A stretch of 64,000 bases of DNA from Synechococcus sp. RS9909. GTDB taxonomy: Bacteria; Cyanobacteriota; Cyanobacteriia; PCC-6307; Cyanobiaceae. Shown piece after piece: positions 1 to 8,681 of the stretch. The stretch spans positions 1,982,422 through 2,046,421 of the forward strand of contig NZ_CP047943.1 in assembly GCF_014279595.1 (NCBI RefSeq), read 5' to 3'. Each line of letters begins with the position of its first letter. Positions within the stretch are counted from its first letter, which is position 1. The translations under genes were made by a program, and so were the position numbers. The notes under the pieces were generated by a model. That model saw only the letters and a program-made list of their open reading frames with translations. It was not told the DNA's origin and did not search any database.

Positions 1-256
1 GAAGTTCGCTGTCCTGGTCCTGGCTGCGCCAGTCGAGCGTGGGGATCTCCGCTTCCTCCGCTTCCGTGACGGCAGCCACCCGATCCTCTGGCTGGTCGAT
101 CGACCCATCGGGGAGCGAATCGACGCCATAGCGATGCACCCACTGCAATTCCAACAGGGCAGCTGCCCGGTGGTCACCGCGATCCCGGCACGAGGCCAGC
201 AGGCGCTTGAGGGTGTCCTGACGCTGATGGGGTTGGCGAAACGGAGAATCGAGCAC
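1..256 (-). CDS. Conserved hypothetical protein, N-terminal part (cut by window edge)
   Basis: A reading frame opens with GTG at 256 and stays open to the window edge (85 codons). It starts 5 bp after the stop of the ABC permease, so it is probably the last known member of that operon. The visible protein begins MLDSPFRQPHQRQDTLKRLL, is soluble, rich in Arg/Gln at first and then in Asp/Glu (residues about 50-80). I do not recognise a domain. The start is inferred from operon spacing; no strong ribosome-binding site is visible. Confidence 0.55.
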   Translation of the reverse strand, partial: MLDSPFRQPHQRQDTLKRLLASCRDRGDHRAAALLELQWVHRYGVDSLPDGSIDQPEDRVAAVTEAEEAEIPTLDWRSQDQDSEL

Positions 257-260
257 GGAA

Positions 261-1088
261 TCAGGCGAGCTTGCGGTTCAGGAGGGGGCGGATCAGCAGG
301 AACAGCCCCAGGGTGAGGCCAGCGAGGACCAGCAGACAGGTGGTGCCACTGACGGGCCCATAGGGCGCCTCAAGCAACACACTGGACAGGTCGAGGGGAC
401 CGGCGTAGGCGGCCCGAATTGGTTCAATCGCGAAGGTAAGCGGATTCAGGGCTGCAAGCCAGCCCATCCAGGTGGGCATGAAGGACAGTGGCGCCAGAGC
501 AGTGCTCGCAAACAGCAGCGGCAGATTGGCCACGAAGATCACCGCGATCAACTCGATGTGCCCCGGCAGGGCGAACGCAAGACCCAGACTCAGGGCAGTG
601 ACCGCAAACACCAGCATCAAAAGCGTGAGCATCACCAGCCCCAAGCCAGCCAGACCGGGCCAGCCATAGCCGAGGAAAGCGGCCATCAACATGATCGCCA
701 GGCTCTGCACCATGCTCAGGGTGGTGATGTAAAGCACCGAGGCCAGCACAATCGAACTGCGGCTGCGCAGGGGAGCCACGAGCAGACGGTTGAGAAATCC
801 GAATTCACGGTCAAACATCACCGGCAAACCGGCATTGAGGGCGCCACTGAAGGCGGTGAACACGATCACACCAGCTCCGAGAAAACGTCCATAACTCATG
901 CCGCCGGGCAGCAACCCCTCCGGCGCGCGCGAAAACAGAGCCCCGAACAACACCAACCAGATCAGGGGCTGCAGGATCCCAGCCACCAGAGTGGAGGGTC
1001 TGCGCTGCAACTGCAGGAAGAGGCGACGGGTGAGGGCCGCCGTTTCCTGCGTGAGTTCAGAGAGAGCGGAGGGATCAGACGCGGTCAT
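261..1088 (-). CDS. ABC-2 type exporter permease (DrrB-like)
   Basis: A 275-residue membrane protein with a cytoplasmic N-terminus (about 30 residues) and six hydrophobic segments. The first follows LVAGILQPLIWLVLFGALF, the signature opening of ABC-2 permeases. Length fits the DrrB/NodJ family (250-280). It lies 51 bp downstream of its ATPase partner on the same strand. The substrate cannot be read from sequence. The pair sits immediately downstream of ctaA-ctaB, which suggests co-transcription with heme A biosynthesis, though a role in oxidase assembly is only an inference. Confidence 0.9.
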   Translation of the reverse strand: MTASDPSALSELTQETAALTRRLFLQLQRRPSTLVAGILQPLIWLVLFGALFSRAPEGLLPGGMSYGRFLGAGVIVFTAFSGALNAGLPVMFDREFGFLNRLLVAPLRSRSSIVLASVLYITTLSMVQSLAIMLMAAFLGYGWPGLAGLGLVMLTLLMLVFAVTALSLGLAFALPGHIELIAVIFVANLPLLFASTALAPLSFMPTWMGWLAALNPLTFAIEPIRAAYAGPLDLSSVLLEAPYGPVSGTTCLLVLAGLTLGLFLLIRPLLNRKLA

Positions 1089-1139
1089 CGAAACAAGAGG
1101 AGAGGTGCGAAGGGGGAGAGAACACAGCGAGCTAGGCCG

Positions 1140-2153
1140 TCAACGCATGGCCTGCTTGCGCTCCAGCTTTGGATCACGCTGACCGGCCACAGCCAGTTCC
1201 GCATCCATCAAGGTGCGGCCAGTGGCCTGCAGATACACATCATCGAGACTCGGGCGGCTCTGGGCCAGGGCGAACACGGGGAGTCCGGCGGCGTCGAGCT
1301 CGGCACGCAGGCGCGGCAACACCTCCTCGCCATCCACCACCAGATTGAGCGAATACCCCTGGGAGCGATTGACCACGATCCGACGCACCCCCTCCAGGGG
1401 TTCCAACAGGGCACAGAGGTGGTTCGCCTCCGACGGATCACTGAATTCCCTTACGCGCAGGGTGACCCGATCCCCCCCCAGCGCCTGCTTCAGGGCCTCA
1501 GGCGAACCCTCCGCGATCACCCGCCCTGCATCGATGATCGCCATCTGATCGGCGAGCGCCTCCACCTCCTCGAGGTAGTGACTGCTGAGCAGCACGCTGG
1601 TGCCCTGATCCCGCAGATCCCGCAGCACCTGCCAAATCGCGGCCCGACTCTCGATATCCAGACCCACCGTCGGTTCATCGAGCACCAGCACCCGGGGACG
1701 GTGAAGGAGGCCGGAGGCCAGGTCGAGGCGACGGCGCATCCCGCCGGAGTACGTCCCACAGCGCCGGTCCACCCATGCCTCCATGCCCAGACCATTCACC
1801 AGTTCATCAATGCGCCTGTCCCGCTCCCGCCTTGGCAGGTGGTAAAGATCGCCCTGCAGCTGAAGCAATTCGCGGCCGGTGAGGATCTTGTCGATCGCCA
1901 CCTCTTGGGCGACATAACCGAGCAGACGACGCACCGCGCGTGGATCGGTCAATGCATCAACCCCCGCCACCCGCACGCTGCCGCGATCAGGGGCCAGCAG
2001 GGTGGCGATGATGCGCAGGGTGGTGGTTTTGCCGGCACCGTTCGGTCCCAGCAAGCCATACAACGCTCCCTCTGGGATCGAGAGGGAGAGACCGTCGAGG
2101 GCCTTCACCTCGCCATAGGCCTTCTCCAGTTGAACCAGCTCCAAGACAGGCAT
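1140..2153 (-). CDS. ABC-2 exporter ATP-binding subunit (DrrA-like)
   Basis: A 337-residue nucleotide-binding subunit. It has Walker A GPNGAGKTT near residue 36, signature YSGGMRRRLDLA, Walker B VLVLDEPTVGLD and the switch His in LLSSHYLEE. The C-terminal 100 residues form the extra domain typical of DrrA-type daunorubicin/ABC-2 ATPases. The frame is open further upstream to 2456, but the ATG at 2153 (MPVLELVQLEKAYGE) matches the family start and the upstream extension would overlap ctaB. It should pair with the permease at 261-1088. Confidence 0.92.
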   Translation of the reverse strand: MPVLELVQLEKAYGEVKALDGLSLSIPEGALYGLLGPNGAGKTTTLRIIATLLAPDRGSVRVAGVDALTDPRAVRRLLGYVAQEVAIDKILTGRELLQLQGDLYHLPRRERDRRIDELVNGLGMEAWVDRRCGTYSGGMRRRLDLASGLLHRPRVLVLDEPTVGLDIESRAAIWQVLRDLRDQGTSVLLSSHYLEEVEALADQMAIIDAGRVIAEGSPEALKQALGGDRVTLRVREFSDPSEANHLCALLEPLEGVRRIVVNRSQGYSLNLVVDGEEVLPRLRAELDAAGLPVFALAQSRPSLDDVYLQATGRTLMDAELAVAGQRDPKLERKQAMR

Positions 2154-2184
2154 CGAGCCGTTGCTGCAGGAATCTCGACGGAAT

Positions 2185-3189
2185 CTAGGCAGCTGGCCCG
2201 AGGCCGCCGCCCAGCATGGCCTCCACCACACTGCGCACCTGCAGATCGAAGGTGGCCGCACCCGACCAACGGCTGAACACCAGCAGCAGACAGATGCCGA
2301 AGAGGTAAAGAATCGACCAACGGAAGAGGCCTTTGGCCCGCTCCAGACTGTCGGGAGCGGAGGCCAGATTGCCAACCATTTGCAGCAATCGACCGTTGAA
2401 GGGAAGCAACAACAGGCCATAAAGAAGACCGCCCTCGGGTAGGGCCAGCACTCCAAAACCGCTCAGCACCACGGTGGCCCAGCCGTAGCGTCGGATGGCC
2501 CGGGCGGTGACGGTCGACCCCTTGACCACCGGAAGCATGGGGATCCCCACCGCTCGATAGTCCTCACGAAGCAGGAGGGCCAGCGCCCAGAAGTGGGCCG
2601 GCGTCCACACCATCACCAGACCGAACAGCCACCAGCTGCCCAGACCGACGTGGCCGGTGGCAGCCGCGGCCCCCACCAGAGGTGGAATGGCGCCTGCCAC
2701 ACCGCCGATCACGATGTTCTGAGGCGTCCTCGGCTTGAGCAACGCGGTGTAGAGCAGCACGTAGCTGCAAAGCCCGAGCAGCGAGAGACCGGCGGCCAAA
2801 CAGTTGACACCACTCACCAGCAACACGGCTGCTGCGAGCGTGCAGGAGACCGCACCGGCGAACGCGGCCGCAGGCGACAGGCGTCCCGACGGCAGAGCCC
2901 GGCCGCTGGTGCGCTGCATGCGCCCATCCAGGTCTTGCTCCCAGAGGCAGTTGAGCACCCCCGCCGCTGCAGCCGCCAGGGCACCACCACCAAGGGTGCA
3001 GGCCAGGCGGGGCGAGGAAAGCGGCCAGCCTTCCGTGAGAGCCATCCCCCCCAGGGTGGTGGCAAGCAACAGGGGAATCAGCCGCGGTTTGGCCACCTCA
3101 AGCCAGGCGGGCAACTTGATCCGGCGCCGTGACGGCACCACCTGCTCGCGGCTGATCGCCACGGCAGAGGTCGGAACGGAACTAGCCAT
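2185..3189 (-). CDS. ctaB: Heme o synthase (protoheme IX farnesyltransferase)
   Basis: Transfers a farnesyl group to heme b, making heme o, the precursor of heme a for the aa3-type oxidase. The 334-residue UbiA-family membrane protein has about nine hydrophobic segments. The first Asp-rich prenyl-diphosphate motif is [15 protein letters not shown]; the second conserved block is [14 protein letters not shown]. The chosen ATG at 3189 overlaps the end of ctaA by 8 bp; a longer start at 3219 would overlap it more. It is the middle gene of ctaA-ctaB-ABC. Confidence 0.95.
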   Translation of the reverse strand: MASSVPTSAVAISREQVVPSRRRIKLPAWLEVAKPRLIPLLLATTLGGMALTEGWPLSSPRLACTLGGGALAAAAAGVLNCLWEQDLDGRMQRTSGRALPSGRLSPAAAFAGAVSCTLAAAVLLVSGVNCLAAGLSLLGLCSYVLLYTALLKPRTPQNIVIGGVAGAIPPLVGAAAATGHVGLGSWWLFGLVMVWTPAHFWALALLLREDYRAVGIPMLPVVKGSTVTARAIRRYGWATVVLSGFGVLALPEGGLLYGLLLLPFNGRLLQMVGNLASAPDSLERAKGLFRWSILYLFGICLLLVFSRWSGAATFDLQVRSVVEAMLGGGLGPAA

Positions 3190-4144
3190 GCGCAGGCTCC
3201 AGAGAAGAGGACTCAACAACGACTGGCAGCGGTTGCTGCGACGCCGCCTCGGGGCGACGACAGAGCAGGGCCGCCATCAGGGCCACCAGAAGAGAAGCGA
3301 TCAACTGATGGGCCACGGTGACCGCGGGCTGACTCAGCCCAAGGCGCAACGTGAGAACCCCCAGCGCGATCTGGCCCCCCACCAGACCACTGGCGAGAAG
3401 CAGCAGGGGCCATTGACGACGGGGCCAACCGCCGGCGAGGAGGGCGACGGCCGCCAGAAGCAGCACACTCAGGGCCGCCGGAGTGGCGAAACTGCGATGC
3501 CAATGGAGCCATTGGCAGGACTGGCCTGCCTCAAGACAGCGCTGCGCCGCCCAGGAGGTGGCCATCCGAGCACCGAGCAGGCACTGGCCCATCACCGCAG
3601 TGAGGCTGATCGCCGCAAGCGCTCGCCACCAGATCGGCGCTGGAGCGGCACTGTTGTCGGCGGGAGCCAGAAGCAGCTGACTGCAACCACTGACGATGGC
3701 CACAAGGGTGAGGGCCAGAAGCAGATGGGCGGTGACCACCCCCGAGGGCAGGAGCTGCAGAACCGTGAGGGCCCCCAGACCACCCTGGGCTGCAACGAGC
3801 GCAAGCAGGAGGCCGCTGATCGGAAGCAACCAGCGGGGCAACTGGGCCCGCCACCAGGCGGCGGCAGCGAGCTGAACCACCAGCGCAATACCGATGACGA
3901 AGGCATCGAGGCGATGAAACCACTCCAGAAACACCTGAACGTTCATCTGACGCCCCGGCAGGAAGCTGCCGTAACAGAGCGGCCAATCAGGACAGGCCAG
4001 ACCGGCCTCCATGACTCGGGTCGCTCCACCGATCACCACAAGGGCCACGAGGGCAACGACCAGATGGGTGCTCAGAAGAGCGAGGCGGTGACGAATGGGA
4101 ACCAGGGGGGTACTGACCAAGGCCATCGCGTTGCCCAAAGGCAA
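3182..4144 (-). CDS. ctaA: Heme a synthase (CtaA/COX15 family)
   Basis: Oxidises the C8 methyl of heme o to the formyl group of heme a. The 320-residue protein has eight hydrophobic segments. Heme-ligand histidines are expected in EWFHRLDAF and in the later VTAHLLLAL and [11 protein letters not shown] segments; [10 protein letters not shown] carries the conserved cysteine pair after helix 1. Translation could start at 4144 (MPLG) or six codons later at 4126 (MALVST). It is the first gene of the minus-strand operon and diverges from ctaC across 251 bp. Confidence 0.95.
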   Translation of the reverse strand: MPLGNAMALVSTPLVPIRHRLALLSTHLVVALVALVVIGGATRVMEAGLACPDWPLCYGSFLPGRQMNVQVFLEWFHRLDAFVIGIALVVQLAAAAWWRAQLPRWLLPISGLLLALVAAQGGLGALTVLQLLPSGVVTAHLLLALTLVAIVSGCSQLLLAPADNSAAPAPIWWRALAAISLTAVMGQCLLGARMATSWAAQRCLEAGQSCQWLHWHRSFATPAALSVLLLAAVALLAGGWPRRQWPLLLLASGLVGGQIALGVLTLRLGLSQPAVTVAHQLIASLLVALMAALLCRRPEAASQQPLPVVVESSSLEPAHG

Positions 4145-4395
4145 CTGAAGTGTCTTCGGAACGTAGCGATTGGATTCCGGCGCGCACGTTATGTGGCTAA
4201 CTGCAACACCAACCGGACACCAAGATTTCGCTTCCCTGACAGGTCACACCAACTCTTGGCATCCATGCGCACCAAAACCAGGGGATGGGAGTGGATGACG
4301 TGCCATCAAGCAGAGGATTTTCAACCCCTCTTAAGAATCAGAACGTGGTGAGGGCATCGCCTCCTCCATAGCCTGAAACCATTCACGGATGCGCC
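4145..4395. promoter_or_regulatory. Divergent promoter region between ctaA and ctaC
   Basis: This 251-bp gap, the longest without a gene in the window, must hold the promoters of both oxidase transcripts. I see no convincing consensus -35/-10 pair. A small inverted repeat (AGAGG at 4312-4316, CCTCT at 4327-4331) lies about 65 bp upstream of the ctaC start. Role inferred from position only. Confidence 0.4.
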
Positions 4396-5232
4396 GTGCC
4401 GATCCCTTCATCGATCATCACACTGGTGCTGGGAATGGTCCTGGTGCTGGGAGGGCTCTGGATTGGCCAGAACATCAATCTTCTGCCAGTTGATGCCAGC
4501 GCAAACGCTCCGATTTACGACGAACTCTTTCGGGTTCTCTTCAGCATTGGCGCGATTCTGTTCCTTGGCATCCTCGGCCTGGTGATCTTCAGCCTGATCC
4601 GCTTCCGCCGCCGCGAAGGTCAACTCTCCGATGGCCTGGCGATCGAAGGCAACCTCCCACTGGAAGTTCTCTGGACAGCCGTCCCTGCGGTCGTCGTGTT
4701 GTTCATCGGCTTGTACAGCTACGACATCTACGAGCGCATGGGAGGGATGGCCCCCCTGGGGCATGACGCCATGACCCATGTCAGCGCCAGCGCACCCAAC
4801 AGCGATCGGAAAGTGTGGGGAGGGATTGGCACCCCCGCTCTCAGCACGACAACCGAGGCGGCCCTGGCAACCCCTTTGCCGGTGGAGGTGACGGCCATGC
4901 AATTCGCCTTTCTGTTTCGCTACCCCCAGGGCGATTTCATCTCCGGTGAGTTGCATGTGCCCGTCGGTCAACCCGTGACCCTGGCGATGGAAGCGAAGGA
5001 CGTGATTCACGCCTTCTGGGTTCCTGAATTCCGCTTGAAACAGGATGTGATCCCGGGCCAGCCAACCGTCCTCAACTTCACGCCCACACGCGCCGGTCGT
5101 TATCCGATTGTGTGCGCAGAACTCTGTGGCCCATATCACGGCGGCATGCGCTCCACCGTGGTGGTCGAAGACCAGCAGGCCTACGACGCCTGGTTTGCCC
5201 AGAACGACAAGCTTTCCGCCACCAACACATGA
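4396..5232 (+). CDS. ctaC: Cytochrome c oxidase subunit II
   Basis: Carries the CuA centre that accepts electrons from cytochrome c6 or plastocyanin-type donors. The 278-residue protein has an N-terminal signal-like helix, a second membrane helix (about residues 45-70) and a cupredoxin domain. CuA ligands are visible: His205 (VIHAFWVP), Cys240 and Cys244 (CAELCGPYH), His248 and Met251. There is no fused cytochrome c domain. Start is GTG at 4396. Its stop overlaps the ctaD start as ATGA. Confidence 0.97.
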   Translation: MPIPSSIITLVLGMVLVLGGLWIGQNINLLPVDASANAPIYDELFRVLFSIGAILFLGILGLVIFSLIRFRRREGQLSDGLAIEGNLPLEVLWTAVPAVVVLFIGLYSYDIYERMGGMAPLGHDAMTHVSASAPNSDRKVWGGIGTPALSTTTEAALATPLPVEVTAMQFAFLFRYPQGDFISGELHVPVGQPVTLAMEAKDVIHAFWVPEFRLKQDVIPGQPTVLNFTPTRAGRYPIVCAELCGPYHGGMRSTVVVEDQQAYDAWFAQNDKLSATNT

Positions 5233-6902
5233 CCGCCACCCTGACGCCCCAGGCCGAATCATCCCGGCCGCCCTCCCTGCAACCGCACGGCTGGCTGCGC
5301 TATCTGAGCTTCAGCGTCGACCACAAGGTGATCGGGTTGCAATATCTGGTGTGCGGCTTTGCCTTTTACCTAATCGGCGGCGCCCTGGCTGGAGCCATCC
5401 GCACGGAACTGGCCAGCCCCCTCTCCGACTTCATGCCACGCGAGGTCTACAACCAGGTGCTGACGCTGCACGGCACGGTGATGATTTTTCTCTGGATTGT
5501 CCCCGTTGTGAATGGAGCCTTCGGCAATTATCTGATTCCCTTTTACGTCGGCGCCAGAGACATGGCCTTCCCCCGCCTCAATGCGGTGGCCTTCTGGTTG
5601 ATCCCGCCTGCGGGTCTGCTGCTGATCAGCAGTTATTTCATTACAGGCGCGGCCCAATCCGGTTGGACGGCCTATCCACCGCTCAGCCTCACGACCCCAG
5701 CCAGCGGCCAGATCATCTGGATCCTGAGTGTGCTTCTGCTGGGGGGAAGTTCGATTTTCGGCGGCATCAATTTCATCGCCACCATTCTCAAGCTGAGGCG
5801 GCCTGGACTGAAATTGATGCAACTTCCGATGTATTGCTGGGCCATGCTCGGCACCAGCATCCTTGTGGTTCTCTCCACACCGGTTCTCGCCGGAACCCTG
5901 ATCCTGCTGAGCCTCGACATCGTGGCTCACACAGGCTTTTTCAACCCCGGGATGGGCGGCAATGTGGTGGTCTATCAGCATCTGTTCTGGTTCTATTCCC
6001 ATCCCGCCGTTTACATCATGGTGCTACCGGCTTTCGGCCTGGTGAGTGAAATCCTGCCAGTGCACTGCCGCAAACCCCTCTTCGGGTACGCCACGATGGT
6101 TGTCTCCATCATGGCGATTGTGGTGCTGGGTCTTGTGGTGTGGGCCCACCACATGTTCACCAGTGGAACACCGCCTTGGATGCGCCTGTTCTTTACCATT
6201 GCCACGGCTTTCATCGCTGTGCCCACAGGCATCAAGTTCTTTAACTGGCTGGCGACGCTCTGGGGAGGCCGGATTTCACTCAACAGTGCCGTGCTGTTCT
6301 CCTGCGGCTTCATCGTCAACTTTGTGCTCGGAGGCATCACGGGCGTGGCCCTGGCTCAGGTGCCCTTCGACGTGCATGTGCACGACACCTATTTTGTTGT
6401 TGCACATTTCCACTACATCGTCTACGGCGGCTCGGTGTTTGTGATCTTTGCCTCGATCTATCACTGGTACCCCAAGGTGACCGGCCGCATGCTCAACGAA
6501 CCGCTAGGGCGCCTGCATTTTCTGATCACCTTCATCGGCTTCAATCTCTGCTTTGCACCCCAGCATTGGCTTGGCCTCAACGGCATGCCCCGCCGCGTCG
6601 CTGAATACGACCCCCAATTCGCTTTCATCAACCAACTCAGCAGCGTCGGCGCCCTGTTGATGGCGATCAGCACCCTGCCCTTTCTCTGGAACGTGATCGC
6701 CAGCGCGTTCCAAGGCGAGATCGCCGGCGATAACCCCTGGCGGGCCCTCACGCCCGAGTGGCTCACCAGCTCGCCACCACCGGTGGAGAACTGGCGAGGC
6801 GACGCCCCCCTGGTGACCGAACCCTACGGCTATGGCGTCGCCGCCGATGAACTCGACCTGAAGGCCGCCAGCGGCCGTGACCTCTGGAGCAGCGGACGAT
6901 GA
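5229..6902 (+). CDS. ctaD: Cytochrome c oxidase subunit I (A2-type heme-copper oxidase)
   Basis: Catalytic subunit (557 residues, 12 helices) with the heme a/a3-CuB site: QHLFWFYSHPAVY (CuB His and cross-linked Tyr), WAHHMFT (CuB HisHis) and VVAHFHYIVYGG (heme ligands). The Glu of the A1-type motif HPEV is replaced by Ala, and the preceding YS gives the YSHPxV pattern that defines A2-type oxidases. The ATG at 5229 overlaps the ctaC stop; the open frame upstream (from 5112) is ctaC read in another phase. Confidence 0.97.
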   Translation: MTATLTPQAESSRPPSLQPHGWLRYLSFSVDHKVIGLQYLVCGFAFYLIGGALAGAIRTELASPLSDFMPREVYNQVLTLHGTVMIFLWIVPVVNGAFGNYLIPFYVGARDMAFPRLNAVAFWLIPPAGLLLISSYFITGAAQSGWTAYPPLSLTTPASGQIIWILSVLLLGGSSIFGGINFIATILKLRRPGLKLMQLPMYCWAMLGTSILVVLSTPVLAGTLILLSLDIVAHTGFFNPGMGGNVVVYQHLFWFYSHPAVYIMVLPAFGLVSEILPVHCRKPLFGYATMVVSIMAIVVLGLVVWAHHMFTSGTPPWMRLFFTIATAFIAVPTGIKFFNWLATLWGGRISLNSAVLFSCGFIVNFVLGGITGVALAQVPFDVHVHDTYFVVAHFHYIVYGGSVFVIFASIYHWYPKVTGRMLNEPLGRLHFLITFIGFNLCFAPQHWLGLNGMPRRVAEYDPQFAFINQLSSVGALLMAISTLPFLWNVIASAFQGEIAGDNPWRALTPEWLTSSPPPVENWRGDAPLVTEPYGYGVAADELDLKAASGRDLWSSGR

Positions 6903-7501
6903 CCACCCTCAATCCATCCCAGGCGCAGCTCGATCAGGCCGGGGCCAGCGCTGAACACCATGCCGACCATCGGATCTTCGGTCTGGCGACGTTTCTGGTG
7001 GCCGATGCGATGACCTTCGCCGGTTTCTTTGCCGCCTACCTCACCTTCAAAGCCGTGAACCCTCTCCAGCCCGGGGCGATCTACGAACTGGAGCTGCCCC
7101 TGCCGATCCTCAACACCGTGCTCCTGCTCGTGAGCAGTTTCACGTTTCATCGGGCCGGCGTGAACCTGCGACGGGGCATGAATCAACGCTGCCGCCAGTG
7201 GCTGCTGCTCTCGGCCGTGCTCGGGCTCGCCTTCCTCGCCAGCCAGATGGTGGAGTACTTCACCCTTCCCTTTGGCCTGACCGACAATCTCTACGCGAGC
7301 ACCTTCTACGCCCTCACCGGCTTCCATGGCCTGCACGTGACCCTCGGTGCCCTGATGATCCTGATCGTGTGGTGGCAATGCCGCACACCGGGGGGCCGGA
7401 TCACAGCCGACAACCACTTTCCACTTGAAGCGGCAGAGCTCTACTGGCACTTCGTGGATGGCATCTGGGTGATTCTCTTTGTAATCCTCTACCTGATCTG
7501 A
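6899..7501 (+). CDS. ctaE: Cytochrome c oxidase subunit III
   Basis: A 200-residue protein with five hydrophobic segments, the short bacterial form of subunit III. Family features include FGLATFLVADAMTFAGFF, TGFHGLHVTLGALM and the final ELYWHFVDGIWVILF. It stabilises subunit I. ATGA overlap with ctaD implies translational coupling in ctaCDE. No terminator is evident before the following regulator gene. Confidence 0.97.
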   Translation: MTTLNPSQAQLDQAGASAEHHADHRIFGLATFLVADAMTFAGFFAAYLTFKAVNPLQPGAIYELELPLPILNTVLLLVSSFTFHRAGVNLRRGMNQRCRQWLLLSAVLGLAFLASQMVEYFTLPFGLTDNLYASTFYALTGFHGLHVTLGALMILIVWWQCRTPGGRITADNHFPLEAAELYWHFVDGIWVILFVILYLI

Positions 7502-7581
7502 ACACCGCCAGGGCAAAGTCGCAGGATCGCTTGCCTGGCTTGCGATCGAGGTTCAGAATTCTTGCAACATTCACCGTAGAG

Positions 7582-8001
7582 ATGCTGGTCGGCAAGGAGC
7601 TTCTCGACAAGGCGCGCGCGCTCAGCAATCGCCCAGAGGATGAGATCGCCAGAGGCTGCGGCTACGTGGGCCCCAGCGGCCGCTTGCTGCGCAAGAGCTT
7701 TTACCGAGCCCTCGTGGAAGCGAAGGGTTACAAGCTCCCCACCTCAGGGGCTGGCGCTGGTGGTGGCACCCGCGGCCGCCAGGCTGAATTCCGCACCCGT
7801 GTGCATGGCAACGGCAATCTGCTCATCGGCCATGCCTACACGCGTCGGCTCGGGCTGGAACCAGGCCAGGAGTTCCGGATTGAACTGCATCGGGACTCGG
7901 GCTCGATCTGGCTGCTGCCACTCGATGAGCAAGATCTCGATGGACCCAGCCTCGATGGGCAAGACGACCACCCGGATCAGAGCGAGGAGGCTGGGCTCTG
8001 A
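7582..8001 (+). CDS. cyAbrB-family transcriptional regulator
   Basis: A 139-residue protein of the cyanobacterial AbrB-like family. The N-terminal half (MLVGKELLDKARAL, RGCGYVGPSGRL, FYRALVEAKGYKL) is the family-specific part; the AbrB fold is C-terminal (residues about 70-115: FRTRVHGNGNLLIG, RLGLEPGQEFRIEL). Family members in model cyanobacteria act in carbon/nitrogen control. The ATG at 7582 follows GTAGAG; an open extension to 7531 has no family similarity. The 3' end is unusual because it encodes the left arm of a perfect hairpin. Confidence 0.9.
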   Translation: MLVGKELLDKARALSNRPEDEIARGCGYVGPSGRLLRKSFYRALVEAKGYKLPTSGAGAGGGTRGRQAEFRTRVHGNGNLLIGHAYTRRLGLEPGQEFRIELHRDSGSIWLLPLDEQDLDGPSLDGQDDHPDQSEEAGL

Positions 8002-8011
8002 TCCGGGTGGT
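7967..8011. terminator. Perfect 17-bp hairpin between convergent genes
   Basis: Bases 7967-7983 are the exact reverse complement of 7995-8011, with an 11-base loop. The right arm contains the cyAbrB stop codon (7999-8001), and the hairpin ends 6 bp before the stop of the opposing hdeD-like gene. No long T-run follows on either strand. It probably works as a bidirectional terminator or 3'-end protector. Confidence 0.7.
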
Positions 8012-8017
8012 GGCTCA

Positions 8018-8608
8018 TCAGGCGAGGGCCGGAGGATCCTGATCGTCGTGAATGGCCGAGCTGAAGGCGATCAGCTCGATGCCGCTGAAGAGGAAGCTGA
8101 TTCCCACCAGGGTTCCCAGCACCCACAACAGCCCCCAGAACTTCAGGGTCACGATGAGGAGACCCAGGATGAAGGTGATCACACCGTTGGCGATCGCCCA
8201 ACCGGCACCGGGGCGGTTGCTGTTCGCCAGACCGGTGAAGAACGCCACCACGCCCTCGACGAGGAAGACGATGCCGATGGCCAGGGCGAAAGCGGCCACC
8301 TGTTCGGCGGCCTCAGCCGGATCGCGGAAATTGCCGATCATCGAGGCACCGGCCACGATGAACAGGGTGGACACCACCAAACGCCAGAAACAGATCCAGC
8401 GCCCCATGCGGCCGGAACGGGCCAGATTGCTGATCCAGCCAACGACACCGCCCACGAGGAACAGCACCGCAATCACGCCCGTGGTCCAGAAGGAGGCCAG
8501 CACGGGGAACACCAGGGCCAGGATGCCCAGCACAATCAAAAGAATGCCCTCGGCAATCGCGAAAGCCTTGAAGCTGCCCAGGGAATCCGGGCGGTCATTA
8601 CCGGTCAT
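8018..8608 (-). CDS. HdeD-family (DUF308) membrane protein
   Basis: A 196-residue protein with six hydrophobic segments in three similar pairs, the pattern of DUF308/HdeD, linked to acid resistance in enterobacteria. Typical pieces are AIAEGILLIVLGILAL, FLVGGVVGW and WGLLWVLGTLVGISFLFSGIELI. Its role in cyanobacteria is not defined. It faces the cyAbrB gene tail to tail and has its own 73-bp upstream gap. Confidence 0.88.
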   Translation of the reverse strand: MTGNDRPDSLGSFKAFAIAEGILLIVLGILALVFPVLASFWTTGVIAVLFLVGGVVGWISNLARSGRMGRWICFWRLVVSTLFIVAGASMIGNFRDPAEAAEQVAAFALAIGIVFLVEGVVAFFTGLANSNRPGAGWAIANGVITFILGLLIVTLKFWGLLWVLGTLVGISFLFSGIELIAFSSAIHDDQDPPALA

Positions 8609-8681
8609 GAAACGTTCGGAATGAACAACCCCTGCAAGGTATTGAGCTTTGCTCCAGGCGACCAGGGTTTGTGATCGTTTC

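Noticed and set aside
558-2276. 572-residue plus-strand frame opposite the ABC genes
   Set aside because: Antisense to two clear ABC genes; composition (Gln, His, Arg-rich) is typical of a GC-rich shadow frame and no motif is present.
2804-4351. 515-residue plus-strand frame opposite ctaA and ctaB
   Set aside because: Fully antisense to ctaB-ctaA with no domain; low-complexity Arg/Gln/Gly.
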